Assembly: GCF_027625935.1 (NCBI RefSeq)
Contig: NZ_CP115300.1
Span: 558,001 to 622,000, forward strand
DNA from: Streptomyces camelliae
GTDB taxonomy: Bacteria; Actinomycetota; Actinomycetes; Streptomycetales; Streptomycetaceae
Direction: 5' to 3'
DNA length: 64,000 nucleotides
The position numbers and the translations under genes were made by a program. The notes under the pieces are model-generated. The model ran no database searches, was not told where the DNA came from, and worked only from the letters and a program-made list of their open reading frames with translations. How positions within the stretch are numbered: position 1 is the stretch's first letter; each line of letters starts with the position of its first letter. Of this stretch, positions 54,098 through 63,863 are shown in pieces.

Positions 54098-54657
54098 CGA
54101 GGGCCGTGAGGGCAGCTCCCGAACCGGTCGTCCGCCCGGGCACCCCGTCCGACCTCAGGGCCGTTGCCGACATCTACACGCACTACGTCCGCCACAGCGT
54201 CGCCACCTTCGAGGAGACCCCGCCGGCCGTCGCCCACTGGGAGGGACGGCTGACGGACCTGAGGGCGCGGGAACTGCCCTTCCTCGTCGCCGAGTCGGAC
54301 GGTGCGGTGACCGGCTTCGCGTACGCGTCTCCCTGGCGTCCGAAACCGGCGTACCGGCACACGGTGGAGGACACCGTCTACCTCGCGCCCGACGCCACCG
54401 GACAGGGGCTGGGCACGGCGCTGCTGGAGGCGGTCATCACCGCGTGCGCCCGGGCCGGCATGCGCCAGATGATCGCCGTCATCGCCGACACCGGCAGCGA
54501 CGCCTCCCGCGCCCTGCACCGCCGCTCCGGCTTCACCGACGCCGGCCACCTCGTGCGGGTCGGCCACAAGCACGGCCGCTGGATCGACACCTTCCTCATG
54601 CAGCGGGCGCTCACCACGGAGCATGCCGACGGGTCCGCTGAGGCCCGAATACGCTGA
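54079..54657 (+). CDS. Phosphinothricin-type N-acetyltransferase
   Basis: This 192-residue GNAT enzyme has the phosphinothricin acetyltransferase pattern: VADIYTHYVRHSVATFEE, then YASPWRPKPAYRHTVEDTVY, the acetyl-CoA loop GQGLGTALLEAV and LHRRSGFTDAGHLVRVG. It may acetylate and inactivate glutamine analogues such as L-phosphinothricin, or methionine sulfoximine, but substrate range varies. The ATG at 54079 lacks a ribosome site and fits a leaderless mRNA; a GTG at 54106 is the alternative start. Confidence 0.85.
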   Translation: MFHYRETRAVRAAPEPVVRPGTPSDLRAVADIYTHYVRHSVATFEETPPAVAHWEGRLTDLRARELPFLVAESDGAVTGFAYASPWRPKPAYRHTVEDTVYLAPDATGQGLGTALLEAVITACARAGMRQMIAVIADTGSDASRALHRRSGFTDAGHLVRVGHKHGRWIDTFLMQRALTTEHADGSAEARIR

Positions 54658-54848
54658 GATCGTCGCCGCCGACCCGATGGCCGACGGCGGCCGGCGCACC
54701 GCGATGGCCGCCTGCGAGGAGGTCCACCACGTCGCCTCGCCCATCCGGAGCGGTGCTCCATCGTGTCGGTCACGACGGCAGCCGGTGTGCGCCGGAGGTC
54801 ACCGCGGTCCTCGGTCGGCCCGGAGGGTGAGCCGTACACAGGACGGTC

Positions 54849-55829
54849 TCAGCCCCGCAGCGCGAACGCCTCGACGATGTCGCCGTGCCCGGCTCCGGTC
54901 GCCAGCAGCAGCCGGAGCAGCACCCGGGCCTTGTACGGGTCGAGGAAGCCGCCGTCGATCAGTCCGCGGCGCCGCAGGTCCGTCTCCGAACCGGGCGCGC
55001 TGTAGGTGTGCCGCAGGACCGAACCGCTCCCGGTGCGCGAGGTCAGTACGACGGGCAGGTGCTCGGCCAGTGCGCCGAGCCGTGGCGCGAGCACGTCCGG
55101 TACGTGGCCGACGCCGAAACCGGCGACGACCAAGCCCTGGTGCGTGGCCTCCAGGCCGTGGAGCTGCGTGCCGTCGTCGTCCAGGGTGACCACGTGCAGG
55201 GCGACACGGGCGGCCTGGAGCCGCTCCCGGTCGATCCCGACCGGCAGCGGCTCGTGCCGGGGCGGCGCCAGAAGCATCCGCACCCGGCCCTCGACGACGT
55301 GCCCGAGCGGACCGGCGCTCGGCGAGGCGAAGGTCGCGGGGCTCGTACTGTGCGTCTTGCGCACCCATCGAGCCGCGTGCACCTCGTCGTTGAGGACGAC
55401 CAGCGCACCCGCCCCATGGGTGTCCCGCGCCGCGGCGACGCGCACCGCGGCGAGGACGTTGGCCGGCCCGTCCGCCCCCGCCATGGCCGGCTGTCGCATC
55501 GCACCGGTCAGCACGAACGGCGCCTCGTGCGGCCACACCAGATCGACCATGAACGCCGTCTCCTCCAGGGTGTCGGTGCCCTGCGTCACGACGACGCCGT
55601 CCGCGCCCTCGGCCACGGCCCGCGAGGCCACGTCGACGACGTCGAGGATCTGGGCGAAGGTGAGGCTTCCGCTGGGCACGGCCCGCACGTCCCGCACCTC
55701 CAGAGGGATCCCCAGGTCCGCCAGGCCCGGTACCGCCGCGGTGATCTCGGCACCGGTCAGCCGCGCTCCCTGGGTGCTGCCCGCCACCGAGATCGTGCCC
55801 CCGAGCGCCAGCAGTACGACACCCAACAC
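54849..55829 (-). CDS. Asparaginase
   Basis: This 326-residue protein is a type I/II L-asparaginase, hydrolysing asparagine to aspartate and ammonia. The first catalytic Thr lies in LLALGGTISVAG near residue 12 and the second motif in VVTQGTDTLEETAF near residue 84. The GTG at 55829 has a GAGG-rich ribosome site; a longer frame upstream lacks family sequence. No signal peptide is present, so it is cytoplasmic. Confidence 0.88.
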   Translation of the reverse strand: MLGVVLLALGGTISVAGSTQGARLTGAEITAAVPGLADLGIPLEVRDVRAVPSGSLTFAQILDVVDVASRAVAEGADGVVVTQGTDTLEETAFMVDLVWPHEAPFVLTGAMRQPAMAGADGPANVLAAVRVAAARDTHGAGALVVLNDEVHAARWVRKTHSTSPATFASPSAGPLGHVVEGRVRMLLAPPRHEPLPVGIDRERLQAARVALHVVTLDDDGTQLHGLEATHQGLVVAGFGVGHVPDVLAPRLGALAEHLPVVLTSRTGSGSVLRHTYSAPGSETDLRRRGLIDGGFLDPYKARVLLRLLLATGAGHGDIVEAFALRG

Positions 55830-56105
55830 CCGCCCCCTCGCCTCGTGTTCGGCCCGGCGGATCCCCGCGGGGCCACCGCCCAACCTACAAGGCCGCCCCG
55901 AGCACCCGCAGTCGGGCAGGGGCGGGCGCTCCTCCCCCACCTCCGGCATCGCATGAGCCGACGAAGCGTCAGATCTCCCTCCACGCATGCCCATTGACCT
56001 GGCGCGTCCACATCCATAGCCTCCATCCCCATATCTGGACAGCTTCTCCGTTCACATGAGGAGGCCGTTCATGGACACGACCACGGTTCAAAGGGGAACG
56101 GGCCC
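55830..56105. other. Divergent region between asparaginase and GntP permease
   Basis: This 276-bp interval should contain both promoters. AAAGGGGAAC at about 56090 is the ribosome site of the permease gene. No gene was recognised. Confidence 0.4.
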
Positions 56106-57443
56106 ATGCCACTTGTTGTCGTAGCCGTCGGCGTACTGATCCTGCTCTTCCTGATGACGAAGCTGAGACTCAACGGCTTCGTCGCCCTGCTGCTCGTGGC
56201 CGTGGGCGTCGGCATCGTCCGGGGCATCCCGCTGGAGAAAATCCCCGACGTGCTCTCCGAGGGCATCGGCGGGCAGATCGGCGACACCATGCTCACCATC
56301 GGGCTCGGCGCGATGGTCGGCCGGGTGATGGGCGACTCCGGTGCCGCCCAGCGGATCGCCGGCAAGCTGCTCGACCTCTGCGGTCCGCGCTGGGTCCAGG
56401 TCGCCATGGTGCTGTCGGCCATGCTGATCGGCGTCACCATGTTCTACGAGGTGGCCTTCGTCATCATCGTGCCGGTCGCCTTCACCCTCGTACGCGTCAC
56501 GCGGGCCAATCTGCTGTGGGTCGGGCTGCCGATGTCGATCGCCCTGTCCACCATGCACAGCTTCCTGCCGCCGCACCCCGGCCCGACCGCGGTCGCCTCG
56601 GCCTTCCACGCCTCGGTCGGACTCACCCTGTTCTACGGCCTGTTCATCGCCGTCCCGGCCGGAGCGCTCATCGCCCTCGTCTGGCCGCGCCTTCCGTTCG
56701 TCCGGAAGATGAACCCTTCCATACCCACGGGCCTGGTCAGCGACCGCGTCTTCACCGACGAGGAGATGCCGGGCATGGGCTGGTCGCTGTCGGTGGCCCT
56801 GCTGCCCGTCGTACTCATCGCCGGAGCCGCGGTGACCGACCTGGCGACCTCCGGGTCGGGGCCCGTCCTGCACTTCATCGCATTCATCGGTTCGGCACCC
56901 ATCGCCCTGCTGCTCACGCTGGCCGTCGCGATCTGGGCGTTCGGCCCGCGGATCGGCCGCAGTCTGGACGAGGTCAGCGCCTCGTGCCGGTCCGCCGCCC
57001 AGGCGATGGCGATGATCCTGCTCGTGATCGGCGCGGGCGGCGCGTTCAAGCAGGTGCTCGTGGAAGGCGGGATCTCGGACTACATCAAGCACACCACCCA
57101 CAGCTGGTCCCTGTCGCCGATCATCCTCGCCTGGCTCATCGCGGTCATCCTCCGCGTCGCCCTCGGCTCGGCGACCGTCGCCGTCGTCACCGCCTCGGGC
57201 GTGGCCCTGCCGCTGCTCGCCGGCAGCGGAGTCCACCCGGAGATCATGGTCCTCGCCATCTCCTGCGGCTCGATCGCCTTCTCCCACGTCAACGACCCGG
57301 GATTCTGGATGTTCAAGGAGTACTTCAACCTGTCCGTCATCGACGCGATCAAGGCACGCACCACCTACACGACCGTGCTCTCGGTCCTCGGCCTCGGTGG
57401 CGTCCTCGCGATGGAGTCGATCCTGGACGCCCTCAATGTGTGA
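56106..57443 (+). CDS. GntP-family gluconate/hydroxyacid permease
   Basis: This 445-residue membrane protein has about 12 hydrophobic segments and the GntP signature regions SMHSFLPPHPGPTAVASAFH and LGSATVAVVTASGVALPLL, ending in FSHVNDPGFWMFKEYF. It is a proton symporter for gluconate or related acids (for example D-glycerate or lactate). No kinase gene is adjacent, only a degraded stretch downstream. Confidence 0.92.
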   Translation: MPLVVVAVGVLILLFLMTKLRLNGFVALLLVAVGVGIVRGIPLEKIPDVLSEGIGGQIGDTMLTIGLGAMVGRVMGDSGAAQRIAGKLLDLCGPRWVQVAMVLSAMLIGVTMFYEVAFVIIVPVAFTLVRVTRANLLWVGLPMSIALSTMHSFLPPHPGPTAVASAFHASVGLTLFYGLFIAVPAGALIALVWPRLPFVRKMNPSIPTGLVSDRVFTDEEMPGMGWSLSVALLPVVLIAGAAVTDLATSGSGPVLHFIAFIGSAPIALLLTLAVAIWAFGPRIGRSLDEVSASCRSAAQAMAMILLVIGAGGAFKQVLVEGGISDYIKHTTHSWSLSPIILAWLIAVILRVALGSATVAVVTASGVALPLLAGSGVHPEIMVLAISCGSIAFSHVNDPGFWMFKEYFNLSVIDAIKARTTYTTVLSVLGLGGVLAMESILDALNV

Positions 57444-57894
57444 CCGCCACCGCGCCGGCCACGGTCGTCGAAGGGCAGGAATTCCCACTGGAGCCCCGCG
57501 CGGTCGTGGTGGACCTGGGGCCGCTCGCGCAGGACGGAAGAGACAGGACACGCCGGCCCCAGCCGGGACTCGATCCGGCGGCTGCGGGACGAACTGGACG
57601 TGGAGGCCGTGCTGACCGGGCATGAACCGGACCCGGCGCTCGCGGTCGAGACGTGCGCGCGCTGGGAGTCGCCGGCCGCGAACCATGCCATGGGGCTGTT
57701 TCTCGGTGCCGTGTCAGGGGAGTTGGCGGGGCCGCCGTCAGCTGGAACGGACCTCAGCCGCAGGGCTCACGGAGTTGTACACCACGACGGTCTTCAGTTC
57801 GCCACGGGACGTGACGCTCGACGAGATCGCCATCCGGACGTTCCTCCCGGCGGATCCGGGCACAGCGGCCAGGATGCGGGAGGCGACGGCCTGA
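57444..57894 (+). pseudogene. Degraded coding region after the permease, origin unclear
   Basis: Two protein-like stretches are visible in different frames. One reads IRRLRDELDVEAVLTGHEPD and continues with CARWESPAANHAMGLFLG; the other reads YTTTVFSSPRDVTLDEIAIR and stops at 57894. The second resembles the C terminus of short-chain dehydrogenases, but this is weak; the first is not recognised. The region is probably the fused remains of two genes, one perhaps once linked to the GntP permease. Boundaries are approximate. Confidence 0.4.
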
Positions 57895-57970
57895 CCCCGC
57901 GATCCGCCTGCCCAGGGATGCCTGCGCGCGGCACGAACTCCTCCGCGACAAGGCGGGGCCGCGGCGGCGG

Positions 57971-59236
57971 TCACGGCGTGGTCCGCGGTCCGCCGCCCGC
58001 CAGGAAGGCCAGGGCCACGGAGGCGTGACAGGCGATGCCCGAGGCGAGCACGTCCTCGTCGACGGTCATGCGGGGCGAGTGCAGTGCCGGGGCCTCGTCC
58101 GGGGTCACGCCCGGCGGGCACACGCCGAGGAAGGCCAGGGCGCCGGGAACGGCCTGGAGGACGTAGGAGAAGTCCTCGGCCGTCATCTGGGTGGCCGGCA
58201 GCACGCCCACCGCCGCTGCACCGAGCGTCTCCTCGGCCGTACGCAGCACGAAGTCGGTGAAGCGGGGGTCGTTGACGGTGACCGGGTAGCCCGGCACGAC
58301 GGTCGTCTCGGCCTGTGCTCCGTGCGCGGCGGCCACACCCCGGGCCACCCTGGCGATCGCCTCGTGCATCCGCTGCCTCGTGGACTCGGACACGGTGCGC
58401 AGGGTACCGCCGAGTTCCGCGGTGTCCGGGATGACGCCCGTGGCGGTGCCCGCGGTCAGCTGCGTCACGCTGAGGACGGCCTGGTCGTCGGCGGACAGGC
58501 CGCGGGTGACCGTCGTCTGCAGGGCGAGGACGATCTCGCAGGCCGCGGGTACCGGGTCGCAGGCGGTGTGCGGCGCCGAGGCATGGCCGCCGCGCCCGCG
58601 GACGACGACCCGGAACCGGTCGGAGGCCGCCAGCTGAGGTCCTGGGCGCAGCCGCACTGCGCCGGCGGGCAGGTTGGGGTGCACATGCAGGGCGAAGGCG
58701 GCGTCGGCCCTGCGTCCGGACGCCTCCAGCACGCCCTCCTCGATCATGTGGCGAGCGCCGTGCTGCCCCTCCTCGCCGGGCTGGAACATGAACACGACGC
58801 GTCCGGCGATCCGTTCGCGCCGCGCGGCAAGCAGTCGGGCGGCGCCCACCAGCATCGCCATGTGGGTGTCGTGCCCGCATGCGTGCATCAGCCCGGGAGT
58901 GCGCGAGGCGAACGGCGCTCCGGTCTCCTCGGTGACCGGCAGGGCGTCCATGTCGGCGCGCAGCAGGATGCTCGGTCCGTCGGACGGTCCGGCGAGGACG
59001 GCGGTGACGGAGGACAGCGCACGGCCGGTACGGATCTCCAGGCCGAGGCCGTCGAGCGCGTCCAGTACCAGGCGCTGTGTGTCCGGCAGATCGAGGCCCA
59101 GCTCGGGACCTGCGTGCAGGGCGCGGCGCAGGGCGACCGCGTCGGGGGCCAGGCGGCGGGCCTCGTCGAGGAGGGATCCGGCGACGGCTTCCCGCGGGGA
59201 CGGGGCATCGTGCGAAGGCGGAGGCGGGGGCGTCAT
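57971..59236 (-). CDS. M20-family amidohydrolase/peptidase
   Basis: This 421-residue enzyme has the M20 metal-binding motifs LMHACGHDTHMAM and FQPGEEGQHGARHM and the central dimerisation domain (SDRFRVVVRGRGGHASAPH). It matches the IAA-amino acid hydrolase/N-acyl-amino acid amidohydrolase group that cleaves amide bonds using two zinc or manganese ions. The ATG at 59236 has an AAGGAG ribosome site. It lies 147 bp downstream of an MmyB-type regulator gene on the same strand. Confidence 0.9.
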   Translation of the reverse strand: MTPPPPPSHDAPSPREAVAGSLLDEARRLAPDAVALRRALHAGPELGLDLPDTQRLVLDALDGLGLEIRTGRALSSVTAVLAGPSDGPSILLRADMDALPVTEETGAPFASRTPGLMHACGHDTHMAMLVGAARLLAARRERIAGRVVFMFQPGEEGQHGARHMIEEGVLEASGRRADAAFALHVHPNLPAGAVRLRPGPQLAASDRFRVVVRGRGGHASAPHTACDPVPAACEIVLALQTTVTRGLSADDQAVLSVTQLTAGTATGVIPDTAELGGTLRTVSESTRQRMHEAIARVARGVAAAHGAQAETTVVPGYPVTVNDPRFTDFVLRTAEETLGAAAVGVLPATQMTAEDFSYVLQAVPGALAFLGVCPPGVTPDEAPALHSPRMTVDEDVLASGIACHASVALAFLAGGGPRTTP

Positions 59237-59383
59237 GCGGGCGTTCTCCTTCCCGGGCCCGGACCGGACAGGGCCCGGGGATCCGGTCCGCGGGATCCGG
59301 ACGGGGCGCCGTATCGACAGGATGGCGGACTCCTCCTGCTGCCCAGGGGGCCGACGCGCCGACATGCTGGCAGGTGTACGCCT

Positions 59384-60184
59384 CTACGGCGCGGTCAAGG
59401 CCGACCGCGTGTTCTCGGGGGCCTGGCCCGCGGCGGCGGAGGCCATGGGGCCGGCGGCTGCCAGGAGTGCTGCGGCCGTCGCCGGGTCGGCCGGCAGGAA
59501 CGCCTCCAGTTTCAGCTCGGCGAGTGTCACGTCGACCGCGGTGGCGAAGGTCGTCACGGTCGTCATCAGGCGCAGTTCGCCGTACGAGGAGCGCAGGTGG
59601 AGCGGAACCGCGAATCCGAGGGGCGCGGCGGACGGCTCCAGGTGGGCGACGTATCCGGCGAGCTCGGCGTGCAGGTCTTCCTGGTGGCCGAGGCGCGCGA
59701 GGATGTGCTGCCCCCATTCGGCGAGGTTCCCGATACGGGGAGCCAGGCCGTGGGGATGCAGCGCGAGGCGGTAGATGTTGGCTCCCGGGCCCACCAGTTC
59801 GGCGGCCGCGCCCTCGGTGATCAGATCGAAGGCGGTGTTCGCGGCGATCAGGTCACCGGCTCGGTCGACCACCAGCGCCGGATACGGCAGATGCCCGCGC
59901 AGGATGTGGTCGAGCGCCGTGCGCACCGGGGCCAGCGCCGGGTCGTCGAGCGAGCTCTCGGGGTAGGCGGGCGCGTATCCGGCGGCCAGCAGCAGCTCGT
60001 TGCGCTCCCGCAGCGGCAGTTCCAGCGACTCGGCCAGGCGCACGACCATGTTCCGGCCGGGGACGGACCTGCCGGACTCGATGAAGCTGAGATACCGCTG
60101 GGTGGTGCCGGCCCGCAGCGCCAGGTCGAGCTGGCTGAGATGACGACGGGTACGGCAGCGGCGAAGCGCACGAGGGAAGTCCAC
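59384..60184 (-). CDS. MmyB-type XRE transcriptional regulator
   Basis: This 266-residue protein has an N-terminal helix-turn-helix (RRCRTRRHLSQLDLALRAGT, then RYLSFIESGRSVPGRNMV) and the large MmyB ligand-binding domain (NELLLAAGYAPAYPESSL, then ALVVDRAGDLIAANTAF). The domain is thought to bind fatty acid or other lipids. The GTG start at 60184 is 71 bp from the divergent LLM oxidoreductase start, the typical arrangement of MmyB regulators and their target oxidoreductase. Confidence 0.9.
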   Translation of the reverse strand: MDFPRALRRCRTRRHLSQLDLALRAGTTQRYLSFIESGRSVPGRNMVVRLAESLELPLRERNELLLAAGYAPAYPESSLDDPALAPVRTALDHILRGHLPYPALVVDRAGDLIAANTAFDLITEGAAAELVGPGANIYRLALHPHGLAPRIGNLAEWGQHILARLGHQEDLHAELAGYVAHLEPSAAPLGFAVPLHLRSSYGELRLMTTVTTFATAVDVTLAELKLEAFLPADPATAAALLAAAGPMASAAAGQAPENTRSALTAP

Positions 60185-60255
60185 AGGGATGTTGTAACGG
60201 CGGCGACGGGTCCCGGGCCATTCCCTGCGGGGAATTGTCTCCGCTCACGCCGGTC

Positions 60256-61245
60256 ATGAAGATCACCGGTATGGACATCGGTGTACTGCTTCCGACCGGA
60301 ACCGCCCAGTGGGGCCCGGCCGACGACCCTCGCGAGCTGGTCGACTTCGGCCGCCACGCCGAACGCGCGGGCTTCTCCTCGCTCTTCGTCAACGATTCCC
60401 TGATCAGCCCGCGTATAGAGGCGCTCACGATGCTGGCCGCACTCGCACCGGCGACCGAGGTGACACTGGGCACGGCCGCGCTGATGCCGTTCCTGCGTCG
60501 GCCGGTCCAGACCGCGCAGTCGCTCGCGTCGATCGACCTGCTGTCGGGTGGCCGGCTCACCGTGACCGTCGGCGCCGGCTTCCCGGGCCGCTTCGGCCGG
60601 CCCCTCTACACCCTGTCCGAGGTGCCGTGGGAAAGGCGCTTCGCCCGCCTGGACGAGACGGTCGCGCTGTGGCGGGCCTTGTGGAACGGCGCCGACTCCT
60701 TCCACGGCGAGATCCTCCGGTTCGCCGACATCCCGCCCATGACCAGGCCGTCCCGAGCCGGCGGACCGCCCATCTGGCTCGGCGGCGCGACGCCGGCGGC
60801 GCTGGCCCGCACCGGCCGGAGCTACGACGGATGGCTTCCCTATCCGCCCGACCCCGCCGACTACGCGTCCGGCCTCCGCGACATCGGCAAAGCGGCGGCC
60901 GACGCCGGGCGCAGGGCCGAGGACATCACGCCCGCGCTGTTCGTCACGGTACGGATCGATGACGACGTGGAGAGCGGCCGTCGCGCTGTGGACGGCTACG
61001 CGCGAGCCACCTACGGCATGCCACTGCGGGAACTGGAGCGGATCCAGGCGATCGTCACCGGCTCCGCCGAGCAGGTGCGTGAGCGCCTGGGACAGTACGT
61101 CGCCGCCGGTGTCCGGCACCTCGTCGCACGCCTCGGCGCGCTGGACCTCCGCTCCCAGCGCGAGCAGCTCGAACGGCTCGCGGACCTGATCCCGGCGCTC
61201 CGGCAGACGGCCGCTCACGCCTCCGCCTCGCAAGCCGTGGCCTAG
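60256..61245 (+). CDS. LLM-class flavin-dependent oxidoreductase
   Basis: This 329-residue protein is a luciferase-like monooxygenase/F420-dependent enzyme. The TIM-barrel signatures are GMDIGVLLPTGTAQWG, LVDFGRHAERAGFSSLF, ASIDLLSGGRLTVTVGAGF and RSYDGWLPYPPDPADYA. Whether it uses FMN or F420 cannot be said. It is divergent from the MmyB regulator. ATG at 60256 is preferred; an in-frame ATG at 60271 is possible. Confidence 0.88.
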   Translation: MKITGMDIGVLLPTGTAQWGPADDPRELVDFGRHAERAGFSSLFVNDSLISPRIEALTMLAALAPATEVTLGTAALMPFLRRPVQTAQSLASIDLLSGGRLTVTVGAGFPGRFGRPLYTLSEVPWERRFARLDETVALWRALWNGADSFHGEILRFADIPPMTRPSRAGGPPIWLGGATPAALARTGRSYDGWLPYPPDPADYASGLRDIGKAAADAGRRAEDITPALFVTVRIDDDVESGRRAVDGYARATYGMPLRELERIQAIVTGSAEQVRERLGQYVAAGVRHLVARLGALDLRSQREQLERLADLIPALRQTAAHASASQAVA

Positions 61246-61429
61246 CCGGCGTCGAGGCCCCGCGCTGCACGTCGTCCGGGGTGTGGGCGGGGAAGGTACC
61301 CCAGCCGTACCGTAGAGGACGCTGAGGACGGAGGCGACGTACGCGGTGGTCAGCGCCGGGCCGGGCACCGCACGGCGGCGACACCGCCGCGCGCCGAGCC
61401 TCAGGCGGCCCCGGCGGTCTGGCCCAGCC

Positions 61430-61850
61430 CTGCAGACCCTGACCGACCGGCAGCTCGCGTACGACGCCGATGCCGAGGGCGGACAGGCCGGCGGCGGGGC
61501 CGATCCCGGACAGCATCAGCAGCTTCGGGGACTCGGAGGCGCCCGCGGACAGGATCACCTCGCGCTGGACGCGGACCACCTCGACGGCGCATCCGCGCTC
61601 CACCTCCACGCCGGTCACCCGGCCGCCGTCGACGACGCCGCGGTGGGCGCGGGCCGAGGCCAGGACGGTGAGGTCAGGCCGTTCCAGACCGGGGTGGAGA
61701 ACGCGTCCTCGCCGCGCTCGCTGTCCTCGGCGCGCCGGAAGTACGGCAGCACCTCGTCGTACGACCACCCCGGCCGCGGCCCAGCCGTCGAGTCGAGGTC
61801 CCTGTCGAGGCCGGACTTGAACAACTGGGGGAAGATGGCCGGGACTTAGA
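61430..61850 (-). pseudogene. GMC oxidoreductase remnant
   Basis: Two frames hold sequence of the choline-dehydrogenase-like GMC family: WSYDEVLPYFRRAEDSERGE in one, and RVQREVILSAGASESPKLLM with LSGIGPAAGLSALGIGVV in the other. The FAD-binding N terminus and the catalytic His C terminus are missing. The flanking bases do not form an intact gene. Boundaries are approximate. Confidence 0.7.
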
Positions 61851-62039
61851 TCTCCGGTGCCGGGTCGGGCCGCCCGCCTCGGCGTTTCTGAAAAGGCGCT
61901 TTCACGCCTGTCCGGTGGCACTCGAAGACCTCCGTGGCTGTCCGGCACCGTGCCGTTCCGAGTGCGCCGTATGCGCTCGCGTCTCGCCGCCGCCCTCGGC
62001 GCGCGCCCGAGGAGCAGGGGCTGACCTGCTGCGCGCGGT

Positions 62040-63044
62040 TCAGCGCGCCGCGCGCAGTTCGGCGTACAGCTCCGGTCCTGTCCATGTGCGCGGGGTGGCC
62101 TCCGCCTCGTGCACCAGGGCCGCGAGACGCGCGTTCGCGGGCGCGCTCATGCCGTGAGCGGTGGCCAGGGCGACGATCTCGCCCTGCAGGGAATCGATCT
62201 CCGTGGACCGGCCGCGCTGCAGGTCTTCCCACATCGAGGAGCGTGTGTGGGCGTCGATCCGGAGGGACGCCGCCGCCACCCGGCGGAAGAGGGCGTCGGG
62301 CAGCCCGAGTACGTACGGGGTGACGCCGGGCGCCGTAGGGCCGAGGCGGGCGGGAGTGACCCCGGCCGCCCGGTACGCGGCGAGGGCCTCGCGCTGGCAC
62401 AGGGCGAGGCAGCGGCGGTACGCCCGTCGGCCGAGCTGGTCGCGCAGCGGCAGCCCGGAGAGGGCGTTGATCGCGTTGTTGAGGTTCATCAGCAGCTTGG
62501 CGTGCTGCACTTCGGACATGTCGGTGCGGGCCTCGCAGGCCAGGCCCGCCGCGTGGAAGGCGGCGAAGAGCGTGTCGTCGGGCTCGGTCATGAGCTTGCC
62601 CGGCATGCCCTGGTGCACGGTGCCCGGTTCGGACTGCACCACGTTGTACGGGACCATTCCGGCCAGCACGGTGTGACCGGGAAGCGCGGCGCGCAGGGTG
62701 GCGGGGTTGTGCAGGCCGTTCTGGAAGCTGACCACCACGGAGTCGGGGGCGAGATGCGCGGCGAGGTCTTTCGCCGCGGCCTCGGTGCCGGCCGTCTTCA
62801 CCGTGACCAGCACGTAGTCGGCGCCGGCCGCGGCCTCCGGTCCGGTGGCCAGGGTCAGCCGGTCCGGCGTGAGGTGGACCGGCGGCCGGACGGACGTACT
62901 GAGGGTGAGTCCCCGCTCGCGCAGCACGTCCATTCCGGCGGGCCGGCCGATGAAGGTCACGTCATGTCCGGCGGCGGCGAGGTGTCCGCCGAGGTGACAG
63001 CCGATGCTACCGGCGCCGAGGACGGCGAAGCGGGGCTTGGGCAC
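62040..63044 (-). CDS. 2-dehydropantoate 2-reductase-family protein
   Basis: This 334-residue protein has the ApbA/PanE NADP-binding start FAVLGAGSIGCHLGGHLAAA, the central VKTAGTEAAAKDL and FQNGLHNPATLR motifs and the C-terminal helix domain (KLLMNLNNAINALSGLPL). PanE reduces ketopantoate for coenzyme A; paralogues act on other 2-keto acids. There is no pan operon here, so the substrate is open. The GTG start at 63044 gives the normal VPKPRFAVLGAG. Confidence 0.88.
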   Translation of the reverse strand: MPKPRFAVLGAGSIGCHLGGHLAAAGHDVTFIGRPAGMDVLRERGLTLSTSVRPPVHLTPDRLTLATGPEAAAGADYVLVTVKTAGTEAAAKDLAAHLAPDSVVVSFQNGLHNPATLRAALPGHTVLAGMVPYNVVQSEPGTVHQGMPGKLMTEPDDTLFAAFHAAGLACEARTDMSEVQHAKLLMNLNNAINALSGLPLRDQLGRRAYRRCLALCQREALAAYRAAGVTPARLGPTAPGVTPYVLGLPDALFRRVAAASLRIDAHTRSSMWEDLQRGRSTEIDSLQGEIVALATAHGMSAPANARLAALVHEAEATPRTWTGPELYAELRAAR

Positions 63045-63203
63045 GGGGTGACTCCTGTGGACGTGCGGGGCGGGCAGGGGCCAGCATGGACCAAGGGCGT
63101 GTCGGCTGACCAGGCCGCTCGGTCTGCCGCCGCTCACCGCCCTCTGCCGCTGACACCGGCGCCGTCACTCGCCCGGACGGCACGGTGTACACGGGGCTCG
63201 GGC

Positions 63204-63863
63204 TCAGGCGGGGAAAGGCAGACCTGCTCCCGGTCGCCTGCGTTCAGTGCCGCGTGCCATGCGCTGTTCGAGCCTGGTGCGGCAGTCCGGCCATTCCTCC
63301 ATGGTGATCGAGAAGATCGCGGAGTCACGCAGTCGGCCGTCCTCGCCCGGCACCCAGGACCGGGACCAGTTCCGCAACACACCTTCGAACTGTGCGCCGA
63401 CCGCTGCTATCGCCGCCCGCGACCGGCTGTTGCGCGCGTCCGTCTTCAAGTCCACACGAGCCACACCCCAGTTCTCGAACGCGTGCCGGAACAGCAGGTA
63501 CTTGGCCTCGGTGTTCACACCCGTGCCCTGGGCCGACGCCGCGAGCCAGGTGAAACCGACCTCGATCGCGCACAGTCCGCCGGTCGTCGGCCACAGCCGC
63601 GGATCCCAGTAGGCCGTGGCCCCGATCGCCCGCCCCGACGCCTGCTCCACCTGCGCGTACGGGGCCAGTTTCCCGGCGGCGGCACGGGCGAGCTGGACAT
63701 CGATGTATCCCTCGACCTCGGACGCCGTAGGCACCCAGGTGAACCGATAGGAGCTGCGGTCCTCTTCCGCCGCCAAGGCCAGGTCCGCCGCATGGCGGTG
63801 ATCCAGTGGCTCCAGGCGCACGAGCGTGCCGTCCAGAACCGGTCCCTCAAGCGTGAAAGTCAT
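63204..63863 (-). CDS. GNAT-family N-acetyltransferase (RimJ/RimL-like)
   Basis: This 219-residue protein has the pattern of RimJ/RimL-type acetyltransferases: [20 protein letters not shown], then [20 protein letters not shown] and [20 protein letters not shown]. It acetylates an amino group on a protein or small molecule. Its start overlaps the end of an upstream frame. Confidence 0.88.
   Translation of the reverse strand: MTFTLEGPVLDGTLVRLEPLDHRHAADLALAAEEDRSSYRFTWVPTASEVEGYIDVQLARAAAGKLAPYAQVEQASGRAIGATAYWDPRLWPTTGGLCAIEVGFTWLAASAQGTGVNTEAKYLLFRHAFENWGVARVDLKTDARNSRSRAAIAAVGAQFEGVLRNWSRSWVPGEDGRLRDSAIFSITMEEWPDCRTRLEQRMARGTERRRPGAGLPFPA

Noticed and set aside
59261..59289. GGACCGGA/TCCGGTCC inverted repeat upstream of the M20 gene
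   Set aside because: The 8-bp repeat is in very GC-rich sequence where such matches arise by chance, and it has no clear promoter position.
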